From assembly GCF_000422905.1 (NCBI RefSeq), contig NZ_AUGY01000018.1, positions 1-64,000 on the forward strand: a DNA stretch of 64,000 nt, written 5' to 3'. Shown here piece after piece: positions 28,071 through 36,450 of this stretch (positions are counted from its first letter, which is position 1; the number at the start of each line of letters is the position of its first letter). Source of the DNA: Paenibacillus alginolyticus DSM 5050 = NBRC 15375. GTDB taxonomy: Bacteria; Bacillota; Bacilli; Paenibacillales; NBRC-103111. Made by a program: the position numbers and the translations under genes. The notes under the pieces were generated by a model. It did not search any database. It saw only the letters and a list, made by a program, of their open reading frames with translations, and was not told where the DNA came from.

Positions 28071-28109
28071 ACATAAGTGCGGAAAACGCGCTTATGTGTA
28101 CGGGGCTGC
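28059..28109. repeat. Long hairpin closing the repeat array
   Basis: A 23-base arm starting GCAGCCCCGTACACATAAG pairs with its complement ending GTACGGGGCTGC around a GAAAA-type loop. It contains a fifth copy of the AAG-GCG-GAAAA core. Confidence 0.75.
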
Positions 28110-28120
28110 CCTTAAAGAAA

Positions 28121-28165
28121 AGAAGAGCCTGATTCATCCAATACTTGGATGAATCAGGCTCTTCT
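28121..28165 (-). terminator. Strong terminator of the ssu-like operon
   Basis: A 21-bp perfect inverted repeat (28121-28141 / 28145-28165) begins 3 bases from the SsuA-like stop, and on the minus strand TTTTCTTT follows. Confidence 0.9.
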
Positions 28166-28167
28166 AT

Positions 28168-29193
28168 TTATTTCCCATTCTTCACTTCTTCGAGCATCGA
28201 CAAATCGACGAAATTACGAAGGTCGAGCTCCTTTTTATTAATGCCCTTAATATAGCGGGCATCGATGGACACTTTCGCCATCTCCTCCATCACCTTGACG
28301 TCAACGTCGGTGGTAAGTTTCAAACGGCTCAGCGAAGCTTTGATCAAGCCTTTGTCCATCCCTTTGCCGCTGTATTGCTTCAGCTGGTTGTTGATGAGAT
28401 CATAGGCTTGCTCCGGACTGTTCTGGATGAATGCTATGCCATCCCTGTTCGCCTTAATCGCGCCTTTCACCATATCCCGGTGCCGCGCAATGAACTTGTC
28501 GCTCGCGACCATGATGACCGTCGGATAGTCGCCGTTGTTCGGCGGGATCGCCTTCCAGTCGGCGACGACTTTGCCAAGCCCGGCCTTCTCGATCTGTGTC
28601 CCCCACGGCTCGGGGATGAGCGTCGCATCAATCTCGTTCTGACGGAAGGAGATCAGCGCATCCGACGGGGAGCGCACGATGAGGTGCGCACTCTCTGCAC
28701 CTCTGCCCAAGCTCACACCTTCTTGCTGCAGCAGCATGCGCAGCGAGATTTCGTTAGTGTTTCCTTTGGACGGAATCGCGATTGTTTTATCTACTAAATC
28801 TTTAACACTATTAATTCCTGAGCCATTCCGGGCCACAAGCACCGCGCCGCCATTATTCGAACCGGATACGACCCGGTAATTCCCACTCTTCAAAAAGAAA
28901 GTTGTCGCAGGTCCAGGACCAACGAATCCGACATCGATATCCCCTGTCGCCATAGCGATAGACAAGTCAGAGCCGTTATCGAACGCCGTAACTTCGATCT
29001 TCACTTCGCTGCCCCATTCCCGGGCGAAATAACCTTTTTCCAGTGCGATATACGCCGCAGCGTGCGTGACATTTTTAAACACACCGACCCTAACAACCTG
29101 AGCCTTGCCAGAAGAAGTCAACTTCTCCCCGCATGCACTCAGGACCAAAACAGTGACCAAAAGCAGCATCAGCACCCATGCCTGTTTCCTCAT
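28168..29193 (-). CDS. Aliphatic sulfonate/nitrate-type ABC substrate-binding lipoprotein (SsuA-like)
   Basis: A 341-residue lipoprotein with lipobox LSAC (Cys about residue 21) and an NMT1/SsuA-like periplasmic-binding domain. Typical features are FKNVTHAAAYIALEKGYF near the start, VGPGPATTFFL and LIPEPWGTQIEK. Such proteins deliver sulfonates, nitrate, taurine or thiamine-pyrimidine precursors to an SsuBC transporter. The ligand cannot be decided. I chose ATG 29193 because GGGAG lies 8 bases upstream; a GTG at 29202 touches the site. It is last in the operon, before a strong terminator. Confidence 0.88.
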   Translation of the reverse strand: MRKQAWVLMLLLVTVLVLSACGEKLTSSGKAQVVRVGVFKNVTHAAAYIALEKGYFAREWGSEVKIEVTAFDNGSDLSIAMATGDIDVGFVGPGPATTFFLKSGNYRVVSGSNNGGAVLVARNGSGINSVKDLVDKTIAIPSKGNTNEISLRMLLQQEGVSLGRGAESAHLIVRSPSDALISFRQNEIDATLIPEPWGTQIEKAGLGKVVADWKAIPPNNGDYPTVIMVASDKFIARHRDMVKGAIKANRDGIAFIQNSPEQAYDLINNQLKQYSGKGMDKGLIKASLSRLKLTTDVDVKVMEEMAKVSIDARYIKGINKKELDLRNFVDLSMLEEVKNGK

Positions 29194-29209
29194 CCGACTC
29201 ACTCCCTAC

Positions 29210-29974
29210 TCAAGACTTCGAGCCAGCGAGGCCGTAGCGCTCCAGCACTTTATCTTCGAGTTTCTTGAAGCAGAAGTGGTCAGATACCGTGCCCAGTACC
29301 GCGATAATAATGACAATACACAGCATCAGCGAGGTATCGCCAAGATTTCTTCCATCCTGCAATAGCTGGCCTAGCCCAGCCCCTTTGGCAATAAGCTCAC
29401 CAGCAACAAGCGCGCGCCATGCGAAAGCCCAAGCTGTACGAACACCGTTGATCAAATGCGGGAACGCAGCAGGAATCATGACCTGCACGAATAGATTAAA
29501 CCCATTGCCCGTTCCCATCGTCTGCGCGGCGCGCAAATAAATGGGTGGGATATTTTTGATCCCGGTACGGCTGGCCAATGCCATCGTCCAGGTTGCTCCG
29601 AGTGTTGTAATGAAAATGACCGAAGATTCGTTAAGACCGAACCAAATAATAGCAAAAGGCAGCCAAGCAATACTCGGAATAGTCTGCAAAGAAACCACCA
29701 GAAATCCAAGCGTATCATCCAGCATTTTGTAGCGTGCGAATAGGAACCCAAGGGTTGTACCAATCAGCAAAGATAAAGCAAAGGACACCAACAACCTCGC
29801 CATACTCGCAATTGTCGCTTGGAGCAGTTCTCCATGCACCAACCCGTCGTAGAAGGCTTGCAAGGTTTGGGTGGGCGAAGGGAACTTCCAGCCCCATCCG
29901 AATATTCTAAATCCCGCCTCCCAAGCTATCAGAAGCAGTACCAGAAAAATCGTTCTTCTTGATGATGTACTCAT
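29210..29974 (-). CDS. ABC transporter permease, SsuC/TauC-like
   Basis: A 254-residue inner-membrane permease with about six hydrophobic segments and the EAA-type loop LRAAQTMGTGNGFNLFVQVM before the last segments. It overlaps the 3' end of the ATPase gene by 68 bases and is followed by the binding-protein gene after 16 bases, the normal SsuB-C-A order. The predicted role is uptake of a sulfonate-like or related small compound. Confidence 0.9.
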   Translation of the reverse strand: MSTSSRRTIFLVLLLIAWEAGFRIFGWGWKFPSPTQTLQAFYDGLVHGELLQATIASMARLLVSFALSLLIGTTLGFLFARYKMLDDTLGFLVVSLQTIPSIAWLPFAIIWFGLNESSVIFITTLGATWTMALASRTGIKNIPPIYLRAAQTMGTGNGFNLFVQVMIPAAFPHLINGVRTAWAFAWRALVAGELIAKGAGLGQLLQDGRNLGDTSLMLCIVIIIAVLGTVSDHFCFKKLEDKVLERYGLAGSKS

Positions 29975-30746
29975 CGCCAGTCTCCTCCCTTACCACTTTC
30001 TCCAGCTCGTCAGCCAGCGCGTCCATAATCGAATTCTCCACATGATGGAGTACGGTGTCTGCGCTGTCCCGCGGTCTCGCTGCTTTCACGGCGAACTCCT
30101 TCTTAATCGTCCCAGGACGCGTGGACATCACGAATACACGATCCGAGAGGATCACGGATTCACGAATGTTATGGGTAATGAAGAGGATCGTTTTGCGCGT
30201 ACGCATCCAGATTTCTTCCAGTTCTTTATGCAAAATAAGGCGCGTTTGCTCATCCAAAGCGGCGAATGGCTCGTCCATCAGCAAAATCTCCGGGTCCATG
30301 GCAAGCGCCCGAGCGATTGCAGCCCGCTGCTTCATCCCGCCCGAGAGCTCATGCGGATAACGATCTGTAAACCGGCTGAGATGCACCGCTTTGATCTGTT
30401 CCATCGCCAGCTCGTAACGCTCTTTTTTTCCAATACCCTTCTGCTTGAGACCGAAGGCTACATTGTCCAGCACCGTCAACCATGGGAATAGTCCATGCTC
30501 CTGGAACACGACGACACGGTCCGCTCCAGCGCCGGTCACCTTTTTCCCATTCACCTGAATAACGCCCTCACTCTGCGTATCGAAGCCTGCGACCAAGTTC
30601 AGCACGGTCGATTTGCCGCATCCGGACGGGCCCAGCAAGGAGACGAACTCCCCTTTTTCAATCGTTAAAGTGATATTATCCAGCGCCTGATAGCTGCCGC
30701 CTAATCGCTGAACAAACGTCTTACTAACGCCTTTAATCTCGATCAA
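29907..30746 (-). CDS. ABC transporter ATP-binding protein, SsuB/TauB-like
   Basis: A 279-residue ATPase that powers the SsuC-like permease. Walker A is GPSGCGKST (near residue 40), the Q-loop is FQEHGLFPWL, the signature is LSGGMKQRAAIARAL, and Walker B is ILLMDEPFAALDEQ. I chose TTG 30746, which has GGAGG 8 bases upstream. The ATG at 30785, directly after the DUF445 stop, has no ribosome site. The C-terminal tail extends into the permease gene in another frame. Confidence 0.92.
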   Translation of the reverse strand: MIEIKGVSKTFVQRLGGSYQALDNITLTIEKGEFVSLLGPSGCGKSTVLNLVAGFDTQSEGVIQVNGKKVTGAGADRVVVFQEHGLFPWLTVLDNVAFGLKQKGIGKKERYELAMEQIKAVHLSRFTDRYPHELSGGMKQRAAIARALAMDPEILLMDEPFAALDEQTRLILHKELEEIWMRTRKTILFITHNIRESVILSDRVFVMSTRPGTIKKEFAVKAARPRDSADTVLHHVENSIMDALADELEKVVREETGDEYIIKKNDFSGTASDSLGGGI

Positions 30747-30785
30747 AATGCCTACCTCCACTCGGGCAAGTCCCGTCGTTTTCAT

Positions 30786-32045
30786 TTAAAACAGCATTTT
30801 TAACCCTGCCAAGCCAAGTCCGATGATGAACCCGCATATCGCACCGTTGACACGAATCCACTGCAAATCATCGCCTAGCTTATCTTCCATCAACTGGGTC
30901 AGCTTTTCGCCCGTCAGCTTATCCAGATTTTCTTTCACGAGTTGACCGATTTTGCTGTGATTTTGCTCCAAATAATCAGCTATTTTCTCTTGAATCCAGC
31001 TCTCGCCGCGCTGCAGCATATCCTCGTTTTCTTTCACCGATATCAGCATTTTACGAATGACCGGAACCACATACTGAGGCACAAAATCGGTCTGATCCAC
31101 GTACTCCTCTGCCTTCGCCTTCAACCGCTCTAACAGCCCCGATAATTTCTCATCGATATCAAATAGACCCGGCAGCTTAGCCTTCAAACCTTCTAGCTCA
31201 GCCAAAAGCTGCGGATTCCGCTCAAGCTTGTTCAGTTCATTCCGAATAAAGGTAAGAACCGCTTCTCTGCGCGGATGATTCTTCGTCCGCATCTGCTCAA
31301 TGTAGGAAAGAACGAAGTTCTGGATAATGCCGCCAATCTTCTCTTCATTCACCATACCGATGAACGCATTAACAGCAAATGCCATGAAACCATTCGACTG
31401 CAGCCCCTCTAACGCTTTGAGCGCCATAGCGCCCAGTTGATCGCGCGTATCCGTCTTAACAGCCCATGCTTCCACTTTATCGATAACAAAATCAAACGTT
31501 TTGCCGTCATAACTGCCGTCGACAATGCTGTTTACAATCGTGCGAACGAGTCGACTCGAATCTACGTCTTGGAGTGCTTTATGAATTTCCTCGGCCAACA
31601 GCGGCGTCAATTTGTCCAGATCAATCGCGTTTATGGCTTGTTTGGCAAGTGTCGAGAGACCTTTGTGAAGCGCGACATTGTCCAATTGGCTTTCCGCCAG
31701 CTCAAGTCCACGTTCAAGGAAACTAATTTGCTGCAAACGGACACGAATGGTTTCTTTGGAAAGCAGTTCATTTTCAACCGTCGAAACGAGCGCTTTCGTG
31801 ATCCTCTCACGATTCTTCGGCAATAGGGCCGTGTGTGGAATCGGAATGCCAAGCGGATGACGGAACAGGGCACTAACCGCAAACCAGTCAGCCAAGCCGC
31901 CTACAACTCCAGCCTCAAAACCACCTTGTAAAAAGGTTCCCCATATGGTTGAAGATACTGGCGTGGGCAGTGTGGCTAGAAAGCCTGCTCCCATAACGCC
32001 TAAGGAAACTGTCGCTATATACTTTGCTTCTCTTTTCATCGTCAT
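30786..32045 (-). CDS. DUF445 membrane protein
   Basis: A 419-residue protein of the DUF445 family. The diagnostic start contains GGFEAGVVGGLADWFAVSAL and FRHPLGIPIPHTALLPKNR at about residues 40-80, with hydrophobic segments at both ends (residues about 10-30 and 398-418) and a long helical, charged middle that is probably coiled coil. Family members are membrane proteins of unknown function. It is the first gene of a run into the SsuBCA-like importer, but a functional link is not obvious. The ATG at 32045 follows AAAGAGATG. Confidence 0.88.
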   Translation of the reverse strand: MTMKREAKYIATVSLGVMGAGFLATLPTPVSSTIWGTFLQGGFEAGVVGGLADWFAVSALFRHPLGIPIPHTALLPKNRERITKALVSTVENELLSKETIRVRLQQISFLERGLELAESQLDNVALHKGLSTLAKQAINAIDLDKLTPLLAEEIHKALQDVDSSRLVRTIVNSIVDGSYDGKTFDFVIDKVEAWAVKTDTRDQLGAMALKALEGLQSNGFMAFAVNAFIGMVNEEKIGGIIQNFVLSYIEQMRTKNHPRREAVLTFIRNELNKLERNPQLLAELEGLKAKLPGLFDIDEKLSGLLERLKAKAEEYVDQTDFVPQYVVPVIRKMLISVKENEDMLQRGESWIQEKIADYLEQNHSKIGQLVKENLDKLTGEKLTQLMEDKLGDDLQWIRVNGAICGFIIGLGLAGLKMLF

Positions 32046-32190
32046 AACATCTCTTTCTACTCGAAGTTAATTAATCATTCCTTCTATTTTATCACAAAAT
32101 GCGACGAAAACTGTTCTTGAACCTTTTTTTGTTGAATACACCTCGTTGATGCGTAATAAATGAGTGTGCATGGCTCAAAGTTTTAGTTAT
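32046..32190. other. Divergent spacer upstream of DUF445 gene
   Basis: AT-rich, with a TGTGATAAAAT element near 32089-32099 on the minus strand that may be a -10 region. No gene is seen. Confidence 0.3.
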
Positions 32191-32207
32191 AGGAGGACGT
32201 TTTCCAT

Positions 32208-32489
32208 ACGATCGCCAAGCTTTACATCGGTGCTTTTACAGAACTGCGGAACCGCATTTTAAAAACAGACCCCGCACTACCGATCTCCTCTGAAACGATG
32301 ATCCAGCTCTCTAAGGATATTTACCCTATTGTTCAAGGGTATTATCAATTCGAGGGCTATTTGCAGCATCTGCGCATTCAAAATAAAATCGTTGTCTCCT
32401 TGACTCCCGTCTACTTCAATGGGACCCTTTTGGAAAACGGAGAATATATCCGCATTCTGCACTATTGGATGAACAAAGCCGTCTTTTGA
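32208..32489 (+). CDS. Small conserved-looking protein without a standard start codon
   Basis: A plausible protein of about 93 residues reads TIAKLYIGAFTELRNRILK and on to ILHYWMNKAVF before TGA at 32487-32489. AGGAGG at 32191-32196 is well placed for a start near 32204-32210, but no ATG, GTG or TTG is in frame there; the in-frame codons are TTC, CAT, ACG and ATC. The first in-frame ATG is at 32298, far from any site. Either a rare start (ACG or ATC) is used, the start codon has mutated, or there is a sequence error. I do not recognise the family. A terminator follows at 32539. Confidence 0.5.
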   Translation, partial: TIAKLYIGAFTELRNRILKTDPALPISSETMIQLSKDIYPIVQGYYQFEGYLQHLRIQNKIVVSLTPVYFNGTLLENGEYIRILHYWMNKAVF

Positions 32490-32538
32490 CTAAGGAACCT
32501 TACGAGGCTCCACCTACATGCGACATTAATTCAAAAAA

Positions 32539-32561
32539 ACCGCCATATGGCGGTCTTTTTT
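32539..32561. terminator. Bidirectional terminator
   Basis: The palindrome ACCGCCATATGGCGGT (32539-32554) is flanked by seven A bases and six T bases, so it can work on both strands. Confidence 0.85.
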
Positions 32562-32582
32562 GTCGAAAGTTTAAATAGGCAG

Positions 32583-32709
32583 ATTAACGGGAAAAAAGCA
32601 TGCTAATTTCATGGAATCATCGTCTTCACGCCATATTACAGGATTTTTTCCAGTTAAGCAGCTCAGTTCCTTCATCAACGTAATATTAGCAGGAGGATTT
32701 CCTTTTAAT
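32583..32709. repeat. Three periodic ATTAxC-AGGA...TCC-TTAA dyads
   Basis: Imperfect palindromes start at 32583, 32635 and 32685, spaced 52 and 50 bp. The third, ATTAGCAGGAGGATTTCC, resembles the dyad at 1032-1056. The 266-bp gap 32490-32755 shows no gene. Confidence 0.5.
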
Positions 32710-32755
32710 TAAAGTAAGGAGGGAGCACTGACAGGCAGTGACAGGAGCATTTACA

Positions 32756-33427
32756 CTATCTCTCGCCTTCCCACTCCGCGTAAAATTGTTCGAGATACTG
32801 CTCCATGAAGCGGTGCCGCTCCTCTGCCAGCTGCCTGGCGTAGGCAGTGTTCATAAGCTCCTTCAATTTCAGGAGCTTCTCGTAGAAGTGATTAATCGCG
32901 GTATCTTTCCCAGCGCGATACTCCTCCTCCGTCATATGCTCACGGGCCATGACGGTAGGATCGTGAATCGGGCGGCCTTTCCAGCCCGAATAAGCGAATA
33001 CGCGCGAGATGCCTACCGCGCCTATCGCATCCAACCGGTCGGCATCCTGCACGACCTGGCCTTCCAGCGTGCGCATTGGCGGACGCGCGCCGCCCTTGAA
33101 CGACATCGTGCTGATGATCTCCAGCACGTGCTGCACTTGCTCCGCTGGCGTGCCGCTGGCAGCGAGCCACGCCTCCAGCTCGCGCTGCGCAGCGGCTGGA
33201 TCAGCATTCAGCTTCTCGTCGACGACGTCGTGAAGCAGCGCCGCAAGCTCGCAGACGAAGCCGTCCGCGCCCTCCTGGGCAGCAATGCGCTTCGTCGTCT
33301 GCACCACGCGATAAATGTGCCACCAGTCGTGGCCGCTGCTATCGCGCTCCAGCTTCTCCTTCACGAGCGCTTCCGCTGCGAGTAGAATTCCCTCTATCTT
33401 CGTTTGTTGCCCGTCATGAAGCGTCAT
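32756..33427 (-). CDS. HD-domain hydrolase (YedJ-like)
   Basis: A 223-residue HD-superfamily protein. Ligands are in SGHDWWHIYRV (near residue 31), LLHDVVDEK (near 65) and the downstream DADRLDAIGAVGISR (near 128), a set seen in the YedJ group of predicted phosphohydrolases. The substrate is unknown. Its ATG overlaps the stop of the TrmB gene (ATGA), so both are translated together. The central part (about 32990-33400) is markedly GC-rich compared with neighbouring genes. Confidence 0.85.
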   Translation of the reverse strand: MTLHDGQQTKIEGILLAAEALVKEKLERDSSGHDWWHIYRVVQTTKRIAAQEGADGFVCELAALLHDVVDEKLNADPAAAQRELEAWLAASGTPAEQVQHVLEIISTMSFKGGARPPMRTLEGQVVQDADRLDAIGAVGISRVFAYSGWKGRPIHDPTVMAREHMTEEEYRAGKDTAINHFYEKLLKLKELMNTAYARQLAEERHRFMEQYLEQFYAEWEGER

Positions 33428-34308
33428 TTCTTCTTTCTCCTCTTTCCTTCGGCAGACTTTCCTTCACTAGACTTGACTTCCAACGACTTCCCTACATCCT
33501 CCGTTTGGGGATCCATCATCTTCATTTCCGTATACTTCTGAATAATTTTTTTGAAGTTCTTGCCATATTTATCTTCCAGCTTTGCGCCCATATCCTGCTG
33601 CAGCTCATGGATCACCACATCGCGGAAAAAATTGTTCAACAGCAGCTCCACCATCGCTGGATGCTCTGTCATCATCGCCAGAGCCGGTTCATCGCCGCCT
33701 CGTGTTCCAACAATCGCCAGCTTGCGGTCGATCAGCAGCGTAAATTTTCGCCCATTGCGCTTCTGCCAACCCTGCTCGCGTCCGTGCTGGAATCGATGAG
33801 CCCCGCTTGGCAGCTCAGCTTCGCCAATCGTCGAAACCAGCAAGCGCACGCCTTGTGCTGGCACTTGCCTAAGAGCTTCCTTCAGAAGCTGCGCTTCTTC
33901 CGACCATAGCTCACAGAGCGCCTCTTCCTTCGCCTTTTTCAGCTCCGTTCGTATACGCTCGATGACCTTTGCGTCTCCCTCCAAGCTGAAGTACTCCGAG
34001 CGGTGCGCACCCTGCTTCGGCATATGCGTTTTCACATAGCGGATCGAGGCTTGCAGCTCCGCTTCAATTCGCTCGCCGATCTCCTCGATCGGCACGCTCT
34101 GATAATGCGTGGGCTCACCGTGACTCGTGAGCACAGCCCCCTTTTCCGCGAGCTTTTGCAGCGCGGAGTAGACATTCGAGCGCGAAACGCCAAGCTGCTT
34201 GGCGATTTCGTAGCCCGTCTGCGTGCCGTTTTCGGCGAGCACGTGCAGGCACTTGGCTTCTAGGTCCGTGAAGCCAAGATTTTTTAAATGCAGATGAACA
34301 TCCTCCAT
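33424..34308 (-). CDS. TrmB-family transcriptional regulator
   Basis: A 294-residue DNA-binding protein. The N-terminal winged helix is TrmB-like (FTDLEAKCLHVLAENGTQTGYEIAKQLGVSRSNVYSALQKL, residues about 10-50, written here in consecutive short parts of one segment), with a coiled coil and a C-terminal sensor domain. The last 35 residues are Lys-rich and of low complexity. TrmB proteins are often sugar-responsive. I chose ATG 34308 because AAGGGGAG lies 7 bases upstream. It is coupled to the HD hydrolase, which is its most likely target partner. Confidence 0.85.
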   Translation of the reverse strand: MEDVHLHLKNLGFTDLEAKCLHVLAENGTQTGYEIAKQLGVSRSNVYSALQKLAEKGAVLTSHGEPTHYQSVPIEEIGERIEAELQASIRYVKTHMPKQGAHRSEYFSLEGDAKVIERIRTELKKAKEEALCELWSEEAQLLKEALRQVPAQGVRLLVSTIGEAELPSGAHRFQHGREQGWQKRNGRKFTLLIDRKLAIVGTRGGDEPALAMMTEHPAMVELLLNNFFRDVVIHELQQDMGAKLEDKYGKNFKKIIQKYTEMKMMDPQTEDVGKSLEVKSSEGKSAEGKRRKKK

Positions 34309-34444
34309 GCCAGCTCCCCTTTTCATCACCCGTTATGATTTCTTGATCAATATTGTAACATGATTTTCACTTCAGGTTGTATAGACTTCTGCTTCCATCA
34401 TCAGTACATCCGTCTTATACAATGACGGTCTTTTCGGGGCAAAT

Positions 34445-34491
34445 AAAAAGGACCGGTCTGCAGCCGCATTGGCCACCCTCCGATCCTTTTT
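34445..34491. terminator. Terminator between the DeoR/SorC and TrmB genes
   Basis: AAAAAGGACCGG pairs with CCGATCCTTTTT (one mismatch) around a 24-base loop, starting 1 base from the regulator stop on the minus strand. Confidence 0.75.
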
Positions 34492-34492
34492 C

Positions 34493-35461
34493 TTAAATTG
34501 GTTTTACACTGCTGCGTTCCAATAAACATTTCGCCGTAAATTGGTCGGTTATGAGCACATTCGTATATTTGCCGCGAAGTGCGCCGTAAATGCCATCCAC
34601 CTTCTTTACGCCACCTGCGATAAGAATTGATTGTTCTTTCTTTTTCAGCTCTTCCAGTTCAATGCCGATCGTTCGTTGGTTTAGCTCATCCGAGCAAATA
34701 TTTCCATCTATATCAATATAGCGGGAGCAAATATCTCCAGCGCCTTTTTCATAAATTATTTTTAAGTCGGACTCCGAAAAGTAGTTCGCTTTAACCAATA
34801 CGGAATCTTCGGTCGGCGCCCCAACCGTAACAATTGCAATATTTGATAGCCTGCCCAGATTAAGAATGTTGCGAATATGCCGGTCTGCCTCAATCGCATG
34901 TTTGACAACAGAATGATCAACAATAGCTGGCAGTGGTATGAAATAGGGTATTGTATGGAATGCTTTACCAAACAAATTTACAATCTCATAGGCATAGGTA
35001 TTTATTTCTGAATGACTAACCCCCCCGTTTAACTGAACAACCTTGACATCCTTTAGAGGCTTAGACTTCAAATTACTAGCCAACTCATATAACGTAGTTC
35101 CCCACGTCATAGCAATAATGTCACCATCTTTGACTATCTCATCCAAGTATGTGGCTGCTTCTTCGCCCAAATACTTTTTGACGATCGCGTCTTCATACTG
35201 AGGTACGGATACAATGATTGCTTTCTTTAACTGAAATTTCTTCTCGATCTCTTTAGCCAGATACTCATTATTTCCCCTAGGATCTTTAATTCTGATCTCA
35301 ACATATCCTTCTTCTTTAGCCTGTTGCAAAAAACGGGATACCGTCGGACGAGAAATACCAAATGTTTGTGCAATCTCTTGCTGGCTGTAATCCAACTGGT
35401 AATACATTCTGGCTGCATCGATGATTCTGGCTAATTTGTCCTCGGCACGTTCATCAGCCAT
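34493..35461 (-). CDS. SorC/DeoR-type (B. subtilis DeoR-like) sugar-binding regulator
   Basis: A 322-residue regulator. The N-terminal helix-turn-helix reads YSQQEIAQTFGISRPTVSRFL (residues about 25-45). The C-terminal domain is a sugar-phosphate-binding SorC domain with WGTTLYELA and VGAPTEDS segments. The family senses phosphorylated sugars or deoxyribose phosphate. No catabolic gene adjoins it, so its regulon is elsewhere or is the TrmB/HD pair. It has its own good promoter at 35501-35529. ATG 35461 has only a weak GTGTGGG site. Confidence 0.9.
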   Translation of the reverse strand: MADERAEDKLARIIDAARMYYQLDYSQQEIAQTFGISRPTVSRFLQQAKEEGYVEIRIKDPRGNNEYLAKEIEKKFQLKKAIIVSVPQYEDAIVKKYLGEEAATYLDEIVKDGDIIAMTWGTTLYELASNLKSKPLKDVKVVQLNGGVSHSEINTYAYEIVNLFGKAFHTIPYFIPLPAIVDHSVVKHAIEADRHIRNILNLGRLSNIAIVTVGAPTEDSVLVKANYFSESDLKIIYEKGAGDICSRYIDIDGNICSDELNQRTIGIELEELKKKEQSILIAGGVKKVDGIYGALRGKYTNVLITDQFTAKCLLERSSVKPI

Positions 35462-35500
35462 CTGTAACCCACACTTTCAATTTATCTTAATTTCTTGCTA

Positions 35501-35529
35501 ATTATATCCAGATTCCACTGAGATGGCAA
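35501..35529 (-). promoter_or_regulatory. Sigma-A promoter of the SorC/DeoR-type regulator
   Basis: TTGCCA (35524-35529) and TATAAT (35501-35506) on the minus strand, with a 17-base spacer, 40 bases upstream of the start. Confidence 0.7.
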
Positions 35530-35541
35530 TCGCTCCCCCAA

Positions 35542-36417
35542 TTATTTAACTATAAAAGTCCCTTGTATTGACTTGGATCCCACCGAGTAAGCGTAAGTAC
35601 CTGGCTGCGGGTTGTTTAGCAAGAACACATTCTCACCTGACTTCAAAGGAGCGTTAATGTGCAGATCATTAGAAACCAATGTCATTCCTTCATCGGAGGA
35701 AGCTGATACAACAAAGACCGCCTTAATCATAATGCTTTTTTTAAAACTAATTTGCTTCGGGTTAAATCCCCCAGCGTTCAATTCAATCCTTGCCGTTTGA
35801 AGATCGTTCACTTCGTCATAGCGGGCTTCTTGCGATTGCGTTTGCCCTATTTGACCTAATGAAATGGTATCTTTCTGTACGAAGAGCAATATGCCCATAC
35901 TACATACAAACAAACTATAAATGACACTTAAACCAACAACCGTTTGAACATTCGTTTTCTTTGTCCGTGGTGTTTTGGTTCTTTTATGAGGGCGTATCAC
36001 ACTAGATTGCCATTCAACTATTTTTAATAGCAGAAACAGTATCATGATCAATAAAACATCCGCGATAAATATCACTTTGCTAGACAGATAGAGCGTCATC
36101 CCAAAACGCATGCCAAGTATTGCTCCAAGTATGCCTGTTAAGATCGTGTTCCAAATCGTATACACACGATAGAAGTTACCTGCCGCATATCCAACACAAA
36201 TGACAAAAAGCATCGAAACCACAAAAGACAAATACACATTATATTCAAACACTTGGATAGCTACGATACTAAATGCTGTACTAGTAACCACAGCAAGCAG
36301 AGTGATGATTGCTTTTCCAATTGCTCTATGCAAAGCCTCTTTATGCTTGTAGAAATTTAAAATGAAATAGCCTGCTGCCAAAGCAATAAGAACAAGACTG
36401 CCAATACCGAGCGCCAT
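35542..36417 (-). CDS. Membrane protein with C-terminal cupredoxin-like domain
   Basis: A 291-residue protein with about five hydrophobic segments in the first 145 residues, a Lys/Arg-rich linker (PHKRTKTPRTKKT), a further membrane segment near 160-180, and an extracytoplasmic beta domain from about 205. That domain (ELNAGGFNPKQISFKKS ... LNNPQPGTYAYSVGSKSIQGTFIVK) has cupredoxin_1-like layout. The usual Cys/Met/His copper ligands are not obvious. It is last in the four-gene membrane operon. GGAGG lies 7 bases before ATG 36417. Confidence 0.75.
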   Translation of the reverse strand: MALGIGSLVLIALAAGYFILNFYKHKEALHRAIGKAIITLLAVVTSTAFSIVAIQVFEYNVYLSFVVSMLFVICVGYAAGNFYRVYTIWNTILTGILGAILGMRFGMTLYLSSKVIFIADVLLIMILFLLLKIVEWQSSVIRPHKRTKTPRTKKTNVQTVVGLSVIYSLFVCSMGILLFVQKDTISLGQIGQTQSQEARYDEVNDLQTARIELNAGGFNPKQISFKKSIMIKAVFVVSASSDEGMTLVSNDLHINAPLKSGENVFLLNNPQPGTYAYSVGSKSIQGTFIVK

Positions 36418-36450
36418 TCGGGCACCTCCATGTGAAATACTAAGATGACT

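Larger units (their letters stand above)
26769..28167. other. 1.4-kb non-coding island
   Basis: No gene is supported. From left to right it holds the sugar-operon leader and promoter (to 26928), four dyads spaced 50-61 bp (27092-27272), and a strand-asymmetric stretch rich in A and C (about 27310-27680). It continues with three phased DnaA boxes (27687-27718), two 155-bp tandem repeats (27761-28070), a long hairpin (28059-28109) and the terminator of the SsuA-like gene. Confidence 0.7.

Noticed and set aside
27761..28109. Possible CRISPR array
   Set aside because: The repeats are two long tandem units and palindromes of varied spacing, not short repeats with unique equal-length spacers, and no cas gene is present.
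32738..33385. A 215-codon open frame antisense to the YedJ-like HD gene
   Set aside because: High GC in the real gene suppresses stops on the other strand; no motif or start signal.
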